Part shown: piece after piece, positions 20,954-31,856 of the stretch | How the letters are laid out: every line of letters starts with the position of its first letter | Position numbering within the stretch: position 1 is the stretch's first letter | Assembly: GCA_031771865.1 (NCBI GenBank) | Contig: JASISA010000010.1 | Location: 2,604,001 to 2,668,000 of the forward strand | Reading direction: 5' to 3' | DNA length: 64,000 bases | Origin: Nothophaeocryptopus gaeumannii | Lineage: Eukaryota > Ascomycota > Dothideomycetes > Mycosphaerellales > Mycosphaerellaceae | Made by a program: the position numbers and the translations under genes | Notes under the pieces: generated by a model | What the model saw: the letters and a program-made list of their open reading frames with translations, nothing else | Told to the model about the DNA's origin: nothing | Databases searched by the model: none

Positions 20954-21503
20954 TCTGTCAGATCCTCCGGTGTTTTTGCTCGCTATGGAAGACGTTGGTT
21001 GATGTTGTAGGTGGAAGTGTAGAGCTAGCTATCTGCCTCTGATGCATTGATGAGCAATGCGTGCTGTACATATCCACCATGCGTCCCCATGATATGATTC
21101 GCCATCTCGCTCGTAATGGCAAGCGAGGGGAGTGAGATGAGAATAGCAGCTATTGACACCTTCATGGTCATATATCAGTCGCGATGCAGGTCATATATCA
21201 GTCGCCACTGCTGCATCGCGACTGATATACAAAATGTCCAACATGTCAAGAAATATGAAGATAGATATGGCGATGGGAAGGTGAAGAAAAGTTGTCGTGA
21301 GGACGGGGATCTCGTCCAAGTCCCGGCGCGTTGATGTTGATGTCGATGCTGACTCATCGCGTGCTCTTGGCTCAGCATCACCTCGAACTTCTGCTCGTCA
21401 GGCGCGACTCGCGACTCGCGACTCCACAAGAACGACGAGATGTATGAGTAGATTCTTGCAGCGCACACTGTCACCACACCCTCGACACTCTGTACAGCGC
21501 AAG
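20954..21503. other. intergenic upstream of the HAD gene, with a hairpin
   Basis: This 550-bp interval holds a perfect inverted repeat at 21171-21229 (listed separately). The frame of the HAD gene is open upstream, with an alternative ATG at 21444 that would add 20 residues. Confidence 0.5.
21166..21229 (+). repeat. perfect 19-bp inverted repeat with nested direct repeat
   Basis: Arm 1 (21171-21189) and arm 2 (21211-21229) are exact reverse complements over 19 bases, separated by a 21-base loop. A 17-base direct repeat (GGTCATATATCAGTCGC) occurs at 21166-21182 and again at 21189-21205, so the loop carries a second copy of arm 1's start. It lies about 280 bp upstream of the HAD gene. Confidence 0.9.
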
Positions 21504-23169
21504 ATGTCGACACACACGGTGACGGCGCTGAAGCGATGGAGCTGCCAGGACAGACAGCTACCACCCGTGGATCGCATCAAGGCTATTCATGTCTATGATT
21601 TCGACAATACCCGTACGTCGATTGCACTTGGTAAGGAACAAGCCCGCGCTGGGAGACTAATGTGAAACAGTATTCTCATCGCCACTCCCAAATAGACAGA
21701 TCTGGAATACTGGCACCTGCGGCCAACTGCAAGCCCAGGATTTCCTCCACAACGGCGGCTGGTGGCATAATCCCGCCATCCTCGCTGCCACCGGTCAAGG
21801 GCTCGAGAAAGAGGAGGCAAGAGCATGGGAAGGGTCCTGGAATGAGAAGATCGTTGAGCTGGTGCAACTGTCCATGCAAGAGGAATTCGCTCTGAATGTG
21901 CTTCTCACAGGCAGGAACGAGTCGGCCTTTGGAGAGCTGATCGGGAGAATGGTGGCCGCGAAGGGCCTCGAGTTTGACATGGTCTGCTTGAAGCCGTCAG
22001 CTGGCCCGAATGGCGACGTCTTCAGCAGCACGATGCAGTTCAAGCAGGCGCTCCTGAAGGACATCGTCTTCACATACCCTCACGCCGAAGAGCTACGCAT
22101 ATACGAAGATCGAGTCAAGCATGTCAAGGGCTTCCGCGACTTCTTCTTCGAGCTAAACAAGAGCCTTTTGTCGGCGCAGTCTTCCGCTGCCATTCCAATC
22201 TCGCGAAACCCATTCACGGCGGAAGTCATTCAGGTCGCCGAGCAGGAGAGCTACATGGATCCCGTCGCTGAGGTTACTGAGGTTCAACGCATGATCAACA
22301 ATAACAACCAGGCAGTCTTGGATGGAACGGCACCCCCTGGAACTCGACCATTCAAGATCAAGCGATCTGTCTTCTATACTGGATACTTGATCGCTCAGCC
22401 TGATGTTGAGCGGCTGCGCTCACTCGTCACTCTGCCGGCTAACTGCCCAGAACACGAAATGAAGCAGCTTGCAAACAACATCCTCATCACCCCTCGTCCT
22501 GCGCCACGAAGCATCCTTGACAGAGTAGGAGGCATCGGAGCGAAGATGACCTGGAGGGTTACTGGCACAGCAAGTCACGAGGAGAGAGTGTGGGCGGCCC
22601 GTGTACAGCCCACCATACCAGGAGCCAAGATCTACACTGAAAATCAGACACCTTGTGTTGTGCTTGCCACTCGACGCCAATCAAAGCCCATTGAAGCGAC
22701 ACGGATCCAAAACTGGCAAGCCGTGCCGGAGCATCAAGCCTTCGAGTTCGAGACTACCGTGGGCGAGAAAGTCCTACTCCGCGTCGAAGAAGAGGTGCAG
22801 AATGAAGACGACTACGAGGCATCCTTCCCGAACGCTAAGAACGCTCGAAAGCATCCTCGTGAGGAAGACTTCCCACCTCTAGGCAGCTCACGCCAGAACG
22901 GCAATAGGCCGCCTCGATCACAGCACCGTAACAACCAGCAACATGGTGGAGGCCAAGCCTGGCAGAACAAGCAATCTGGCGGCTTCCAACCACAACGCGG
23001 TGGCGGTAGCGCTGGCCGCGGTGGCGGACGTGGACGAAGTAACCGCGACAACTTCCGAGGCCGCGGCGACGCTGGTCGGGGAGGCGGTCGCGGGCGAGGC
23101 AGGGGTGGCTACAGAAGCCTCGACGACAACGTCGGACAAGGCTACGGAAGCGGTGGGATGCAATACTAG
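21504..23169 (+). CDS. HAD-superfamily Swiss-army-knife RNA repair-like protein with RGG tail
   Basis: Exons 21504-21612 and 21671-23169, with a 58-bp intron (GTACGT...AACAG), give 535 aa. The intron lies immediately after the codon for Thr36. The HAD nucleophile motif is DFDNT (residues 32-36), followed in exon 2 by LFSSPLPNRQIWNTGT, GGWWHNPAIL and the second HAD motif VLLTGRNESAF. This is the arrangement of the HAD_SAK_1 family, predicted to contain a phosphatase linked to RNA end processing. Residues about 180-430 are a family-specific region. The C-terminus (about 455-530) is a Gly/Arg-rich RGG segment (GRGGGRGRSNRDNFRGRG) typical of RNA-binding tails. The ATG at 21504 fits related starts (MSTHTVTALKRW). 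RNA repair is a family-based prediction, not shown here. Confidence 0.87.
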
Positions 23170-24639
23170 TAGCATTGTTATCTCTGCCCTCCACCCCTTC
23201 CCCTGATACGGCGTATGGCTGGCAACGTTGGCTAATGAGTTCTCTGTGGGCTAGGTTGCTACGATGGGCGCCCTTCACAGACGGCGAGGACTCTGGAGTA
23301 TGGGTATTAGGAACCACGGCGTTCAATGAGTTCACTGGAAGAGCATGTTTTGGCGAGAAAAGCGAACGACAGGGAACATCGATGAGTGTGTCATGCATGG
23401 GTTTGCCGATTAGCGAGGCGTTTTGGTAGCGTTTCTGGGCTATGCGAGAGCTGGGCCAGGTCTGATGTTGGAACATCCTCCGCTAGGCTTTGCTGGGAAG
23501 TGTACAATAAGATAGGTATATGATGGGCAGTACAGAATGCAAAATGCGCAGCCTGAACGACTGTAATCCTGAGAGAGACCGCAAAAGCCTTTTTACCGCT
23601 TGATTCATGATCTAATGTTGCTTGCTGACAGTGTGTAGCGACCTCAGTCACAAACTCGAGTACAGCTATTGCGGACGCACGTAGCTACTGGTTCAAGAGC
23701 TACCACGAGAGACTCACGTCCCGCTGAGGCCCGATCTTCCATTGGCTTGGAACGAGAGGAGAGAATCATCTTTTGTACCAGACATCCTACTGTATGGCTT
23801 TCGTATTGGCTGCGAGATGCATGGCACCGCTTGCTCTTGTGGAAAAAGGGGCTTTGGATCCTCTCGATTGTTCGAGAAAAATATGGACCAAGGAGGCTGA
23901 AGATGATCATCCTGAAGGTCAGATAGGATAGCTAAATTCAAGCAAAAGGTATTTTCGAATGAGCGATTTTTTAACGGATATCTCGTGTCTTCAACAGGAG
24001 CGGTATGATGGCAGTTTGTTGGCGTGGAGAAGGAGCTTGTCTTGTCGTCTTGGCAGTTGACAGATACAAACGAGATAAGAGCTGAAGGCGAGCTAGAGGC
24101 GATGTGATTGCAAGAGTCAAGGAAGCGAGGCTTCTCCGGTATGAGTATCTCGACAGGTATGTCTTCTTCGCTTCGAGCGGCATAGCGGTGGTTGAGGTGG
24201 TTGAGAAGATGTTTAGCATCTCGAGCGATGGATAGTCATGGCCGGTAAAAGCTGTCGAGAGGGGCTGGGGTCGGAAGAGCAAACAAAGAAAAGCCTCTCT
24301 CGCATGAGCGCTTCAACTGACGTATCGTCTTCGCCACCAGTGGCATGAAGTTGATTGCTGTTTTGGATGGCGACTTTGAGAGTTTTAGTCTCAGGTGAGT
24401 GCAGGTGAAAGATGGTGGAAGGATGGCGGGATCAAGATGGGCGGGAGGGAATCATGTTTCTAGAAGGAGACGAGGGAGGTTTGGGGGTTTTAGAGAGTCG
24501 GGGTAGAAGATTTGATCAGTCTGTGGATTTATGCCAGTTTTGCGTCTTCAGTAGCAGCTATATCTTCGCTGCATCTATTACAAAACGGTATGAAGTGTCT
24601 CCAAGGACCCCAGTACAAGAAAGCGAAGTGGAGAAGATC
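23170..24639. other. 1.47-kb intergenic region
   Basis: Only short ORFs without recognisable domains occur on either strand. The right end should contain the remains of the 3' flank of the pentapeptide-repeat pseudogene. No repeat, RNA gene or mobile element was recognised. Confidence 0.45.
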
Positions 24640-25859
24640 TCAGCGACACCAATGCTGCTGACAGTTCTGCCAGTAGCAGCTGTACTCCAACTTCTTCTGC
24701 GTGCATCGCCCATATCTCTCATCATCTTGTACTCGCGTTTGGCGTCTCTTCCAGCTTCTCGTCTTCGTTACGCCAAGCAACTCTTTCCCAATCTTCCCTT
24801 TCTCTCCATTTGGAGCATCACCATATGGTAGTAGCGAATACTCGATCGTAACGCCACCTCTCCAATTTCCCGGCAGCACGGGAATCGGCAATCGCTCGAT
24901 CTCCTTGATGAATGTATCGAACATAACGCCTCCAAATTCTGTCCAGTTCAGAATGGCTTCTGCGCCCTGTCGCCATAAGGCACTCATGAAGGATGACTTC
25001 GACGGGCATGAGGTCTGGTCTATTGTGAACGAGAACATTGAAGAGCTTGCGCCACGTGTACGGGTCGACTAGGGGGCTGAGCCTGATGAAAAGTCGTGGG
25101 ATGAGGTACTCGACGGAGCGGTGGTTGTGTAGGAAGGCCATGCAAGCTTGAGGAGTGGCGAAGATCAGCTCTCTGTCGTAGAGCTGCTTGAGTCCAGACT
25201 TTGAGCAGGCGCAGTCGACAAGGAAGAACGGGACATAGGCTTATTTTGCCCGGCCATGGAAAGAACTTCCGAGGTATGTCGTTGCTTGCCTGAATTGATT
25301 GTCATAATGTGTCTGCGAAAAGTTTTCCAGTTTCCTGGGAGTGTCGAAGAACGCCATGGGATCCTTTGAGCAAAGGGATTTAACGATGCGTTCGAAGATG
25401 TGATCCGGAGCTGCGTCCGCTTTCTTCTTCTCTGGTCTTCCACATTTATCTCAAAATTGAATTCATAGTCAGAGGTGCAGAAACTTCGGGACTGTAGAAG
25501 CGTCGTCTTCGAATGTGTTCCTGCCGGCGGAAGAGGTGGGAGTCTCGGGTCGTCATCACCCGCAGTCACAACGGTATGCTTCAGAACGGTACCTACCCAG
25601 GACAAGTTTCGCTGGAGTAGGCCCTTGAGAGCGACTTGCTCAAAGTGAACATTTTGGAAGACAGCATCCTCGAAGTCGACGTTGCGGAAGATGAAGTTCG
25701 TGAAGTTGCAGTTCTTGAAGAAGACACGCTTCCAGCAGCAGCCTCTGACGAAGACATTCGTGGGATCGCATCCAGCAAAGCGGACTTTCGAGATCGTGCT
25801 GTCTACTCGAAGTCGTAGTCGTTGTTGATATTACAGAGAAGCGCCTGGGTGTCAGCCAT
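24640..25859 (-). pseudogene. pentapeptide-repeat / F-box-like gene, degenerate copy
   Basis: This is a second, decayed copy of the gene at 26348-27877. Reading from the ATG at 25859, a TAG appears at codon 19 (25803-25805), and the expected frame resumes one base out of phase. The next block is pentapeptide-like (VFFKNCNFTNFIFRNVDFED and QNVHFEQVAL). The F-box-like block (PDHIFERIVKSLCSKDPMAF) lies in yet another frame. An in-frame TAA at 25241-25243 precedes a block ending ELIFATPQACMAFLHNH, which parallels SALGCLAFLHDHH of the intact copy. The C-terminal block (RCTQKKLEYSCYW) is again shifted. Four separate lesions make expression of a full protein very unlikely. No single intron set would repair them all. 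Confidence 0.8.
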
Positions 25860-26347
25860 GCTAATAGTGCTCGCGTTGTTGATGGGCTGGTCATGATTGT
25901 TCTGTTTCTTATTGTTGAGATATTGCAAACACAGTAGTAGACGACCGTTGCCAAGGTCAGACCGTTTCGCCCCGCGCATGTGAAAGGTGAAGCCAGCTTG
26001 CCGTTGAGACCACGAGGGAAGAGGGCAGCGTTCGTTGCTGAACGCTTCTCGATGATCGAATCCGATTTCAACGGCCTGAATGCAAATGTCGCGGCATAGA
26101 GTAATAACGGGCTGTAGAAAGAGCTACAGGCCCTTCTCTCGCGTTGGGACGTATTCTACGCTTCTTCTATCAGATTCAGGGCATCGAAGGCATGAGATCG
26201 CAGCGAGAGGAGCGGCAATGAGTTCTGACTTCGGCCCTTGCCAGAACCAGGAGAAATGCGTGAAGTGCAGCATATCTTACACAACGAAGGAGTTTGTTTT
26301 ATACAACGATAAGAAGAAGAAGAGGAGGGGAAATGTCAAGAGGTAAT
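25860..26347. other. spacer between the two pentapeptide/F-box-like copies
   Basis: A 488-bp interval: the promoter side of the pseudogene and the 3' flank of the intact copy. No gene was recognised. Confidence 0.5.
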
Positions 26348-27877
26348 TCATGGTCCAGTGTTCGTTGGCTTGGAGGGCATCAAGCCAAGAGGTGGGCTGG
26401 ACTTTGGGTAATATGTTCCAGGACTCTTGATCTCGAAGCAGCGACCGCGCTCTATTCCCTCCTCGGCCGTTTCCATTTGGCGAATAGCAACCACGCTGAG
26501 ATTCTCTCCATGTTCCAGCAACACGAAATAACTCGACCCTTCCTGACTCTCTCGTCCGACAATTGATGGGATGTTCCAGAGCCAACCAATGCTAACTGGC
26601 TGTCTTTGGTTGCTTGTCTTGACGGCACATCCGCTCTCCCTCCAGTAACAGCTCTTCTCGAGGCGCTTCTCTGTGCAGATGCCATGCCTTCTGCTTATTC
26701 TCACCTTCCATCGACTCCTGTCCACGCTCGACCGTCTCATCCATCGGCGAAGTTCCTCCACAAAATTGAGCTTCTCTGGATCCTCGTCGCTATCCGGAAC
26801 GTCTACATTGAGCTCTACGAGCTTTCTTGTCGACACTGAACTGCTGAACTGGGGCCCATCGATGGCCAGTCTTGCCACTTGCTCTAAGAAGCTTCAAAGC
26901 GAAATGTCGCCATATTCTTTTCAATATAACAAAGCGTTCATACCTTGGGCCCAAGGAGCCTTGCCCCAGAATGACTCCTCCATGCTGAGAGAGAGTCCCT
27001 CCAGGTCCGGTCCCTCGTGACCAAATTTGTTCATTAGACAGTGCCAGCTTTGTAGGTCCACATCATTGTGAAGCACTAGCTGAATGTTCTTGACTTGACA
27101 GCGCTGACTGTGATGATCGTGCAGGAAGGCTAGACAGCCCAAAGCCGAGCGAAAGACAAACGTTGATCCGTAGATATGGTCCATTACAATCTTGCAGATC
27201 GTCCGATTGACGAGCGATAACGACTTACGTAGTCTGATCTGAGGGGCTTCCTTGCCTGTCGCTGGAAAAGCGGTCGCACTGCAGTGGTATTTGAATCGTT
27301 GAGCTCCTTCTTTCCAGGTCGTCCGCACCGACTGAGTTACAGGCGTGCCGCTGACGTAGATGATATCGCGAGGGATCAGGAAAGATACGACTCGTTCTAG
27401 TATTGGCTTCGGAAGTTGATCCAGCTTCGGGCGAGTCGGGTCAACGGACGCAACTTGGTAGCCTCTGAGCTTTGTGCTCCCATAGTGGTTAGTGCTTGTG
27501 TAGCTGCCCATCTTGGGAATTTGCAACGTCTTGTAGCTGAAAAGGCCTTTTTCGAGCTGATTGAACTTCTTCTCTTGCATCACCAGCGCATGTTGGAGCT
27601 TCTGTGACCAGGTAGTGTGGCTTATCTTGGCTCCAGGAAGTGTCACGTCCTGGAATTCAACGTTCTCGAAGTTGACAAAGCTCAAGCGTACGTCTTTGAA
27701 TTGGACGTTCGTAAATCTGCAGTTGATGAAGGTGACGTTGCGTAAGGTACAGCGTTGGAAAGCAACGTTCGTGAACTCGCAGGAAAAGAATCGAACGCCG
27801 GAGGCTGAGCTATCGATGCAATTTGCCGCTGATGGGAAAGGATCGCTCGAGGACCTTGAAAGGTCAGCGAGATACAT
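26348..27877 (-). CDS. pentapeptide-repeat protein with F-box-like motif
   Basis: Exons 26944-27877 and 26348-26883, with a 60-bp intron (GTATGA...CTTAG), give 489 aa. Residues about 28-75 form a run of degenerate pentapeptide repeats, A(N/D)(L/F)XX-like (VRFFSCEFTNVAFQRCTLRN, CRFTNVQFKDVRLSFVNFEN, VEFQDVTL). An F-box-like helix pair follows near residue 155 (QLPKPILERVVSFLIPRDI). The central part has SLVNRTICKIVMDHIYGSTF and CLAFLHDHHS, and the C-terminus has KRLEKSCYWRESGC, which is also found in the neighbouring pseudogene, so exon 2 is real. Pentapeptide repeats fold as a quadrilateral beta helix. The F-box-like motif hints at ubiquitin-ligase adaptor use. Function and start codon are uncertain, since upstream in-frame similarity to the pseudogene N-terminus is missing. 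Confidence 0.7.
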
Positions 27878-28207
27878 CGACGCTGCAATTCAGCAAGACT
27901 CACTGCTGGTCAGGTAAGCTGGATGGCTTGCTGCTTGGCCGTGCCCATAGAGTATCGAGCGACATGTCGATGGTATGTTGCAGCGCCGTGATCGAAATCA
28001 CGGTGAATGGTTGTAAGCGATGAGTGAGAGGTGGAAACGTAGAAGTCTGACAGGCAAGCAGAAGTGAAAATCCAAGGTGAGGTTTGCAGTGATGAGTGCG
28101 CACGGACCATGGGCTCAACGCCATGTGAGCGCAGCAGCGCATACTGCACCAGTGGGCGGGAGTGGATTGGCTTCGATTCCACGTTTGTTTATGCTCGTGT
28201 GTCGTTG
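27878..28207. other. short intergenic interval
   Basis: A 330-bp interval: promoter side of the pentapeptide gene and 3' flank of the next minus-strand ORF. Nothing further was recognised. Confidence 0.45.
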
Positions 28208-28672
28208 TTATAGGCTCACTGTGGTTGGCGGCGCAGCACCTCCTCGGTCGGTGAGGTGTAACATGTCTGCTTCAGAGCTGTCCATCAATCCAAACGAGAT
28301 AGCCATCTCGCAAGGGTCGATCGAACTGGTCCGTCGTTCGCATTGGCCTTCTTCCAGATTCCTCATCTCTTCACCCTTCTTAGCAGCCAGCCACGCCTCC
28401 CTCTCCCTCCTTGCGAAAGCTGTCACATCCTCTCTCCTATCAACCTCGTTGTTCACAGCTTCATCGAACCACTCGTCCTGCGGACCAACTATCATGATCC
28501 TGCAATAAAGTCGGTGCAGGATAGGAGGCAGTGACGATTTCGCTTCAGCGCGAAATCTCTCCAGCATGGAGACAGAGTCTTTGATCACTTGTAATCTCGT
28601 GCGTGGCCAGTCTACGAGTGTGTAGGCGTCCTCTTCCAGGACATGACCTCCGGGTTTCGTGTCGGTGGACAT
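28208..28672 (-). CDS. small hypothetical protein
   Basis: A 154-aa ORF whose composition looks coding: helical, charged and without low complexity in its centre (TRLQVIKDSVSMLERFRAEA, DEWFDEAVNNEVDRRED, AFARREREAWLAAKKGEEM). No domain is recognised, and there is no signal peptide or membrane segment. It might be the last exon of a longer gene, because minus-strand frames remain open upstream (28673-29019). However, none of the three frames there joins it through a canonical GT donor that I can find. It lies in the same orientation as the pentapeptide-repeat genes, but nothing ties their functions together. Confidence 0.45.
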   Translation of the reverse strand: MSTDTKPGGHVLEEDAYTLVDWPRTRLQVIKDSVSMLERFRAEAKSSLPPILHRLYCRIMIVGPQDEWFDEAVNNEVDRREDVTAFARREREAWLAAKKGEEMRNLEEGQCERRTSSIDPCEMAISFGLMDSSEADMLHLTDRGGAAPPTTVSL

Positions 28673-29222
28673 GACGATCTGAAGGCGACATAGGCATAGG
28701 AAAACTGAAAGCAGTAACAGGAAACATCTTCAGTGACGTCGGATTCATGCCAGTAAGTGTGGCACATCTGGTAATCTGGTCGACGCGAACCTCGTGGCAA
28801 AGCAGCAGCCGCAGTCGTCTTGGCTGCATAGGCGAGACCCGGGTCGATGTTGGTGGCACCATGAAAGGACCTTCTGAGTCGGCTCCGAAAGCGAATCTTT
28901 TTGGAATTGGTCCCAAAGCCCAAAGTAGTATTGCACGTCGCGCAGCATGCCTCGTTAGTTCCAGTCATGATCCTGAAGGCCACTATGAGACACGGCAGTC
29001 CTGTACAGCTCCGTGGCAAGACAAGCGTGTGGCTATCAGTATATCAGTCCAGTGTTCGAAGCCCTGGGACCTAGGCTAAAGATAGACATTTGTACCATAC
29101 ATTGATATGCCTGTAGTACACACTCTCGCCTCGCATACGTATCCGATACCAGCATATTCTTAGCTTGAATCGTGGTCCGCATACCTCCGTTTCGCCACGC
29201 TCGCAAGCTGCGCCTACCACTC
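28673..29222. other. unresolved interval with overlapping minus-strand ORFs
   Basis: All three minus-strand frames are open for 60-135 codons here. Possible real pieces include a Cys-containing stretch (CCATCNTTLGFG) and an aromatic one (VQYYFGLWDQFQKD), but they are in different frames and cannot all be coding. I could not build a spliced model. Confidence 0.35.
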
Positions 29223-29636
29223 TCACATAACCGCACAGCAGACCACTCCAGGAACTTCATCGAACCCCTTCGCCGTTCTAGAGCCATGGTGCGTGATGAT
29301 GTCCACTCCGTAATCCTGTCTCGCTGGTCCTAAGCCCACTCTCCATCCATACCTCTTCACCACCATCATTCTCCTCTTGCGCATGTCATATTCGTCGTAG
29401 TCGCAGCGCGGACATTCTTCAGGCTCGGCCCACCGGCGACGGCGAGGCTTCTCTGCAGGTCCGAAGGGTTGGCTGTCGCCGAAGTCGGGGCATGTGAGGA
29501 GATTCATGTCGGGTCCGCAGGGCGTTTGAAGTTCAAGCCTGGAACAAATTCGTGAGCAAGAAGCAATAGATAAGGTTGAAAGTACACACCAGGTGTGGCC
29601 GCAGTCCGCAGACTTCCAGTATAAGGTTCTGCACAT
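29223..29636 (-). CDS. small Cys-containing conserved hypothetical protein
   Basis: Exons 29590-29636 and 29223-29538, with a 51-bp intron (GTGTGT...TTCCAG), give 120 aa. The protein opens MCRTLYWKSADCGHTW and continues LELQTPCGPDMNLLTCPDF, a Cys/His spacing (C-x9-C-x-H ... C ... C) suggesting a small metal-binding unit. A second Cys pair follows (EECPRCDYDEYDMRKRRM), and the C-terminus is basic then hydrophobic. Similar short proteins beginning 'MC-x-YxxxxxCGH' recur in ascomycete genomes without assigned function. The intron length is a multiple of three with no stop, so the unspliced message is also open. The start was chosen at the second in-frame ATG because it begins the Cys motif; an ATG eight codons upstream (29660) is possible. 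Confidence 0.68.
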   Translation of the reverse strand: MCRTLYWKSADCGHTWCVLSTLSIASCSRICSRLELQTPCGPDMNLLTCPDFGDSQPFGPAEKPRRRRWAEPEECPRCDYDEYDMRKRRMMVVKRYGWRVGLGPARQDYGVDIITHHGSRTAKGFDEVPGVVCCAVM

Positions 29637-29907
29637 CGTTTGCTTTGCTGATGTTGACATTCGCAGTAGGCTCTTGCTTTGCGTATCCTTTCGACAAATC
29701 GACTCCTCTTCTGGATTTGTATACTGCCACGAATGACATCAAACTGTTTGCTCTATTCCTCGCGTGCTCGTGCCGTGCGTGATGCTTTGGCACGTTCCTC
29801 GATCGCTTTCGCGCGATCTCAGCCGGGCTATGCTGTGCACGTTGTGCCTTGTGCCTTTTCATGCGCGTGCTATCACCTCACGCGTACTATAACCTCACGC
29901 GTGCTTC

Positions 29908-30537
29908 TCATTTCTTCTCCGGCTCAGGAGGTGGAGGCGGCTTGTTGGGCGTGTACTCCGGATCATTCTCCTCAAGCTCCTGCTCCCGAATGGCAGTCAT
30001 GAGCTCATACAGCTGCCCAATCTGCTGGTCTGTGCCTTCTCGTTAGCAATCCGCCTCCTATGTCCTCACGTTTGCCTTCCCCGTTCACATGCGCTTGCCG
30101 TCTCCACCCCCTCGTAAATTCCCACGCCTTCTTCCCCCATCTTCATTCCTCCATGCTCTGAATTGTAGGACGCACTCACCACTCATCTTCTCAATTTTCC
30201 CCCGATCCATCTTCTCCCCTCTCCAATTATCCCCTTCCACCATCTGCGCATATTCCTGCCACTCCCCCAAAAACCCGACAATCCAAACCGGATTCTCCAC
30301 ATCCTTATGCGCCCGAAACTCGCTCTTCACATACTCATCTCCCAGTACTCTCATCTCCTTGGGTAGGAACTTTCGATGTGCACGTAGGATACGGCGGTAT
30401 AGCGGGATTAGAGGGAGAAGGGCGGGTGGAACGGGTTTCTTGAAGCCTCCGATGGAGGAGGTTTGAGAGCCGATTTGGGAGGGAGTTGCGAGAGCGCGGA
30501 GGGATTGGGTGAGGCGGAGAGCTGTAGAGGGTCGCAT
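29908..30537 (-). CDS. SDHAF3: succinate dehydrogenase assembly factor 3 (ACN9/Sdh7)
   Basis: Exons 30180-30537 and 29908-30029, with a 150-bp intron (GTGAGT...CACAG), give 159 aa. It is an LYR-motif protein: LIPLYRRILRAHRKFLP (L46-Y47-R48), then LGDEYVKSEFRAHKDVENP, a hallmark of the Acn9 family, and FLGEWQEYAQMVEG. Exon 2 supplies QQIGQLYELMTAIREQELEE and a Pro-rich tail, as in fungal orthologues. Acn9/SDHAF3 acts in the mitochondrial matrix in maturation of the iron-sulfur subunit Sdh2 of complex II. The N-terminal residues MRPSTALRLTQSLRALA are a plausible presequence. The open frame extends to 30828, but the earlier part has no similarity to the family, so the ATG at 30537 is preferred. 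It is divergent from MTQ2. Confidence 0.9.
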
Positions 30538-31038
30538 ATTGGAAGGGGTGGGAAGATACGTGTCAAGGCTAAGGGTGATAAGAATGTCCAATGGCTCAAT
30601 ATGTAATGTAGATGTGAGGTCGAAAGTGAACATTGATGCTCTGAAGTCTGAGAGATCGGCGACGACGTCATCAATCAACATCGGCAGTCTGAAAACTTTC
30701 CCGACTTCTTCTCTGCCGACAACACCTTTCTGCCGAGCATCTGGAGAGCGACGATCCGATGGTTCGCGGTATGCGTGGCCAGCGGTAAGACGACAGTGGT
30801 TCTCTATACCGTCTTGGGAGGAGCTCACGCGTCTTCAGTTGCTTGCATTTGAAACATAGCAACATCACAACAAGGGCAGGAAAGGTTAAAATATCCGACT
30901 TTTGATTTCTCCCGGACTCTGTCGATATCCGCAAGTAAATTTGCTGTCGCTGCTCAAAGAACGCTTTACCAATCCAAGCGTGGCATCTCTCCCCAAAATT
31001 CCAAAAATCGACACGCTCTCAACGCAATCCGAAACAAA
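30538..31038. promoter_or_regulatory. divergent promoter of SDHAF3 and MTQ2
   Basis: A 501-bp interval between two divergent starts. The SDHAF3 frame stays open upstream but looks non-coding. No distinct element was recognised. Confidence 0.4.
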
Positions 31039-31788
31039 ATGCTTCCAACGCCATCAACAAGTCACGTCAACTATGACCAGATATACGAGCCGGCCGAAGA
31101 CTCATACCTACTACTCGACACGCTCTCATCTTCTTCGGAATCAGCTTTCCTGAAGGCCCACTTCCCGCAAGATTCTCCAGCACCCCTGATTCTGGAGGTT
31201 GGGACAGGCTCAGGAGTGGTCCTGGCATTCGCGACAGCCAATGCTTCGCATATCTTCGGCAGAACGGAAATCGCGAGTCTCGGCATCGATGTCAATTCTT
31301 TCGCTTGCGCTGCAACAGCCAAGACAGTGGCCAGAGCCAGCGCAGAGGCAAAGGTGACGCCCGGGACTCTCTTAGGGAGCGTTTGCGGCGATCTGATGGG
31401 CCCTTTTCGGTATAGATCTGTAGATGTCCTGATCTTCAATCCGCCATACGTTCCCACTGAAGAGCTGCCCGCTCACCCTGAAGTAATTACCGACAATGAG
31501 TACCTGTCAAGCACGGCAAGATTCGAGCGCGACTCGCACCTCTTGTCTCTGTCGTATGCTGGAGGGTCCAACGGCATGGAGACAACAGATCGCCTACTCG
31601 AGCAGCTCCCAAACGTCCTCAGCCCTCGAGGTGTGGCGTACATTCTCCTGTGCGCACAAAATGCGCCCAAAGAGGTTGCGGCCCGCGTTTGCGCATGGCC
31701 TGGTAGCTGGTCCGCTGAAGTCGTTGGGACCAGCGGAAAGCAAGCAGGCTGGGAAAGACTCTGTGTCTTGCGCATCTGGCGATCTTGA
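31039..31788 (+). CDS. MTQ2: eRF1 N5-glutamine methyltransferase, catalytic subunit
   Basis: A single exon of 249 aa. It begins with the family pattern YDQIYEPAEDSYLLLDTL, then SAM-binding motif I, LILEVGTGSGVVLAF. The catalytic substrate-binding tetrapeptide NPPY is at residues 134-137 (DVLIFNPPYVPTEEL), as in HemK/Mtq-type glutamine methyltransferases. The length matches Mtq2/HEMK2 without an added N-terminal domain, unlike mitochondrial Mtq1. Mtq2 works with the zinc-finger partner Trm112 to methylate the GGQ glutamine of release factor eRF1 in the cytosol, aiding translation termination. It converges on the next gene with a gap of 68 bp. Confidence 0.92.
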   Translation: MLPTPSTSHVNYDQIYEPAEDSYLLLDTLSSSSESAFLKAHFPQDSPAPLILEVGTGSGVVLAFATANASHIFGRTEIASLGIDVNSFACAATAKTVARASAEAKVTPGTLLGSVCGDLMGPFRYRSVDVLIFNPPYVPTEELPAHPEVITDNEYLSSTARFERDSHLLSLSYAGGSNGMETTDRLLEQLPNVLSPRGVAYILLCAQNAPKEVAARVCAWPGSWSAEVVGTSGKQAGWERLCVLRIWRS

Positions 31789-31856
31789 ACCTCACACCTC
31801 AAAGGCGCATGATTCTACCACTCGTCCGAATACGATCCTCCGATATGACGGGATCC

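Noticed and set aside
25165..25605. Independent gene between the pentapeptide blocks
   Set aside because: It is one frame of the decayed pentapeptide/F-box-like copy and has no separate similarity.
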